The position numbers and the translations under genes were made by a program. Positions 62,271 to 64,000 of a stretch of DNA of 64,000 nt are shown piece by piece; the stretch's first letter is position 1, and the number at the start of each line of letters is the position of its first letter. The notes under the pieces are model-generated. The model had not been told where the DNA came from. It was given only the letters and a program-made list of their open reading frames with translations, and ran no database searches. The stretch comes from Streptomyces luteolifulvus (GTDB lineage: Bacteria; Actinomycetota; Actinomycetes; Streptomycetales; Streptomycetaceae), in the NCBI RefSeq assembly GCF_008806595.1, contig NZ_VZRB01000007.1, forward strand, positions 1 through 64,000, given 5' to 3'.

Positions 62271-64000
62271 CTACCTGCCGAGTTCGTTGTCAAGTGCTGC
62301 GAAGAGTTCGTCGTCGGTCGCCAGGTCGAGGTCGGTGCCGTCGGGGCCGCCGTCCACCGTCCGAAGCAGGCCGCGCAGTCGCGCGGCGTACGTTCCTGCC
62401 GGTCCGTCGCCGTCCGACGGGCCGGCGGCCGAGAGTGCGGCCTCAAGTGCGTCCAGGGCCGCCTGGACCGGGTCTGCCACTTCGCCGACCAGCTCGCCCC
62501 GCAGGTGTTCGGCGACGGCTTGGGTGGTCGGGTGGTCGAAGACGAGCGTGCTGGGCAACCGCAGTTCGGTGATGGTGTTCAGCCTGTTGCGCAGTTCGAC
62601 CGCGGTGAGGGAGTCGAAGCCCAGGTCCAGCAGTCCGCGCTGGACGTCGATCGTCCGCGGGGCCGGGTGGGCCAGGACGATGCCGACCTGTTCCCTGACG
62701 AGGTCGAGCAGCAGCTGCTGCTGCTCTTCCACGTCCAGGCCCGTGAGCCGCTGCGCCGGCGGGATCTCCGCCGGAGCGGAGGCACGCCGGCCAGCTCGGC
62801 GCTCGGTGCGCACCAGGCCCCGGTACAGCTCGGGCAGTGCGTCCCCGAGGCTCCGCAGTGCCGCGAGGTCGAGTGCCACCGGTGCGAGCACCGGTCGGGT
62901 CGCCGCCTCGCCGTCGGCTTGCGGCGCCTTGGCTCCGGCCAGGGCCGTGTCGAGGGCCACGAGTGCCCGGTCGGTCGGCATCGGCAGGATCCCGTTGCGT
63001 GCGAGCCTGGCCCGGTCGGCCCGGTCGAGGTCGTTCGCCATGCCGTCCTGCCACATTCCCCAGGCGAAGGACACGGCGGGCAGGCCCTCGGCGCGCCGGT
63101 ATTCGGCGAGCGCGTCCAGGAAGGTGTTGCCGGCGGCGTAGTTGGCCTGTCCGGCGTTGCCCACCAGGCCGGCGACGGACGAGAAGAGGACGAAGTCCGT
63201 CAGCTCCAGTCCGGCGGTCAGCTCGTGCAGGTTCCAGGCGGCTTCCACCTTCGGCCGCAGGACCCGGGAGAGGCTCTCCCGGCTCATCGCCTCCAGCGTG
63301 GCGTCCTCGACAACTCCGGCCGCGTGCACAACCGCGGTGAGCGGGTGCTCGTCCGGGATCGAGGCGAGCAGCCCGGCCAGCGCGTCGCGGTCGGCCGCGT
63401 CGCATGCCGCGACCCGTACGTCCGCGCCGAGCGCCGTCAGTTCGGCGACCAGGTCCTCCGCCCCGCCTCGCCGGCTGGTGAGCAGCAGGCGACGGGCGCC
63501 GCGGGCGGTCACCAGGTGCCGGGCGACCTGGGCTCCGAGTGCGCCGGTGCCACCGGTGATCAGCACCGTACGATCCGGGTCGAACGCATCGTCGGCGTCC
63601 GAGGTCCGGACCGGGTACGGGACCTTGGCGAGCCGGGTCACGTAGGCCTGTCCCTGGTGCAGTTCGAGCTGCGGTCGGGGGTCGGCCAGGGCCGCGGCCA
63701 GCAGCTCGCGGCCGGCCGGCAGGCCGTCCGTGATCACGTGCTGGAAGCGTCCCGGGTGTTCCGACTCGGCGGTCCGCATCAGCCCGGAGAGTGCGCTGTG
63801 CGCCAGTTCCCCGGTGCTGACCACGGCGAGCCGCGCTGCGGCCGGCGCGTCGGTGGCGAGCCACTGCCGCAGTACCGCCAGCACCTCCTCCGTGACCCGG
63901 CCGGTCTCCTGCTCAGTGGCCGGGCGTACCGGAAGGACAACCACGTCGGGTGCGGGCGCGCCGTCCGCCGTCGAGGCGGCCAGGTCGGCGAGGTCGGCGT
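62271..64000 (-). CDS. modular type I polyketide synthase, C-terminal part (runs off the window)
   Basis: Only the last ~576 residues are inside the window; the 5' end lies beyond 64000. Visible in order are the end of the KR structural subdomain and the catalytic KR. The KR has NADPH motif [17 protein letters not shown], Ser in FVLFSSVAG, Tyr in GQANYAAGN and B-type motif VVEDAT. The ACP follows ([20 protein letters not shown]), then a C-terminal docking region rich in Ala/Glu/Asp helices ([15 protein letters not shown], then [14 protein letters not shown]). The docking tail should pair with the N-terminal coiled coil of the next PKS, placing this module immediately before the two terminal ones. 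Whether the module has a DH cannot be seen. Confidence 0.93.
   Translation of the reverse strand, partial: ADLADLAASTADGAPAPDVVVLPVRPATEQETGRVTEEVLAVLRQWLATDAPAAARLAVVSTGELAHSALSGLMRTAESEHPGRFQHVITDGLPAGRELLAAALADPRPQLELHQGQAYVTRLAKVPYPVRTSDADDAFDPDRTVLITGGTGALGAQVARHLVTARGARRLLLTSRRGGAEDLVAELTALGADVRVAACDAADRDALAGLLASIPDEHPLTAVVHAAGVVEDATLEAMSRESLSRVLRPKVEAAWNLHELTAGLELTDFVLFSSVAGLVGNAGQANYAAGNTFLDALAEYRRAEGLPAVSFAWGMWQDGMANDLDRADRARLARNGILPMPTDRALVALDTALAGAKAPQADGEAATRPVLAPVALDLAALRSLGDALPELYRGLVRTERRAGRRASAPAEIPPAQRLTGLDVEEQQQLLLDLVREQVGIVLAHPAPRTIDVQRGLLDLGFDSLTAVELRNRLNTITELRLPSTLVFDHPTTQAVAEHLRGELVGEVADPVQAALDALEAALSAAGPSDGDGPAGTYAARLRGLLRTVDGGPDGTDLDLATDDELFAALDNELGR

Overview
The window is high-GC actinobacterial DNA and almost certainly comes from a Streptomyces chromosome. 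The evidence is the GTG/TTG/CTG starts, the HrdD-type sigma factor, the sepX–rimJ–moaB–moaC–moeA–galU block, DUF6227-type and FmdB-type proteins, TTA codons in a pathway regulator and a giant type I polyketide synthase (PKS). I identified genes by reading motifs in the translations; no database search was run.

Layout. (1) 1–6.9 kb is accessory DNA: nested IS3/ISL3 transposase fragments, an aldo/keto reductase divergent from an HxlR regulator, a probably IS-linked winged-helix protein, and a three-gene cassette (XRE regulator, degenerate tyrosine-recombinase-like protein, DDE transposase). The cassette ends beside a tRNA-Ala(CGC) gene with a strong terminator hairpin. (2) 7–44.2 kb is conserved chromosome. 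It opens with sepX, rimJ, moaB, moaC, moeA/glp and galU, divergent from a 5-formyltetrahydrofolate cyclo-ligase. Next come a penicillin-acylase-family protein, a cation/proton antiporter, an MFS exporter and an FmdB zinc-ribbon gene under a CIRCE-like operator. Then follow mtnP, an RcpC-like protein, mscL, an LtrA protein, a P1 peptidase, an L,D-transpeptidase lipoprotein and a DUF6227 protein. After these lie the fructose PTS operon fruR-fruK-(bridging ORF)-fruA, three regulator/transporter or regulator/enzyme pairs, hrdD behind a SigR-type promoter, an M6 protease and a tandem IclR regulator. (3) 44.2–46.3 kb is a lower-GC scar zone with IS5- and IS1380-like remnants around a LuxR-type regulator that has two TTA codons. 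(4) 46.3–64 kb is the edge of a type I PKS cluster, all on the minus strand. It runs from a truncated upstream PKS (KR-ACP-docking) to a two-module terminal PKS with thioesterase, a 73-aa coupled ORF, a chimeric methyltransferase/APS-kinase ORF, an MFS exporter and a HelR-like RNA-polymerase-protecting helicase.

How it works together. The last PKS has two malonyl-specific modules, each with KR and DH, then a TE, so the product should carry a 2,4-dienoyl terminus released as acid or lactone. HelR plus an exporter behind a strong promoter suggest self-protection, and HelR raises the possibility that the product targets RNA polymerase. In the core region the gene order from the FmdB gene back to sepX resembles mycobacterial Rv0991c–Rv0996. 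That links a stress-controlled chaperone-like zinc ribbon and the SepX/Glp division pair.

Two patterns stand out. Several genes have short tandem repeats overlapping or abutting their stop codons (moeA, mtnP, ltrA, the P1 peptidase, fruK, tetR). The fruK–fruA gap is spanned by one open frame with 4-base overlaps at both ends, built from a 15-bp (frame-preserving) minisatellite.
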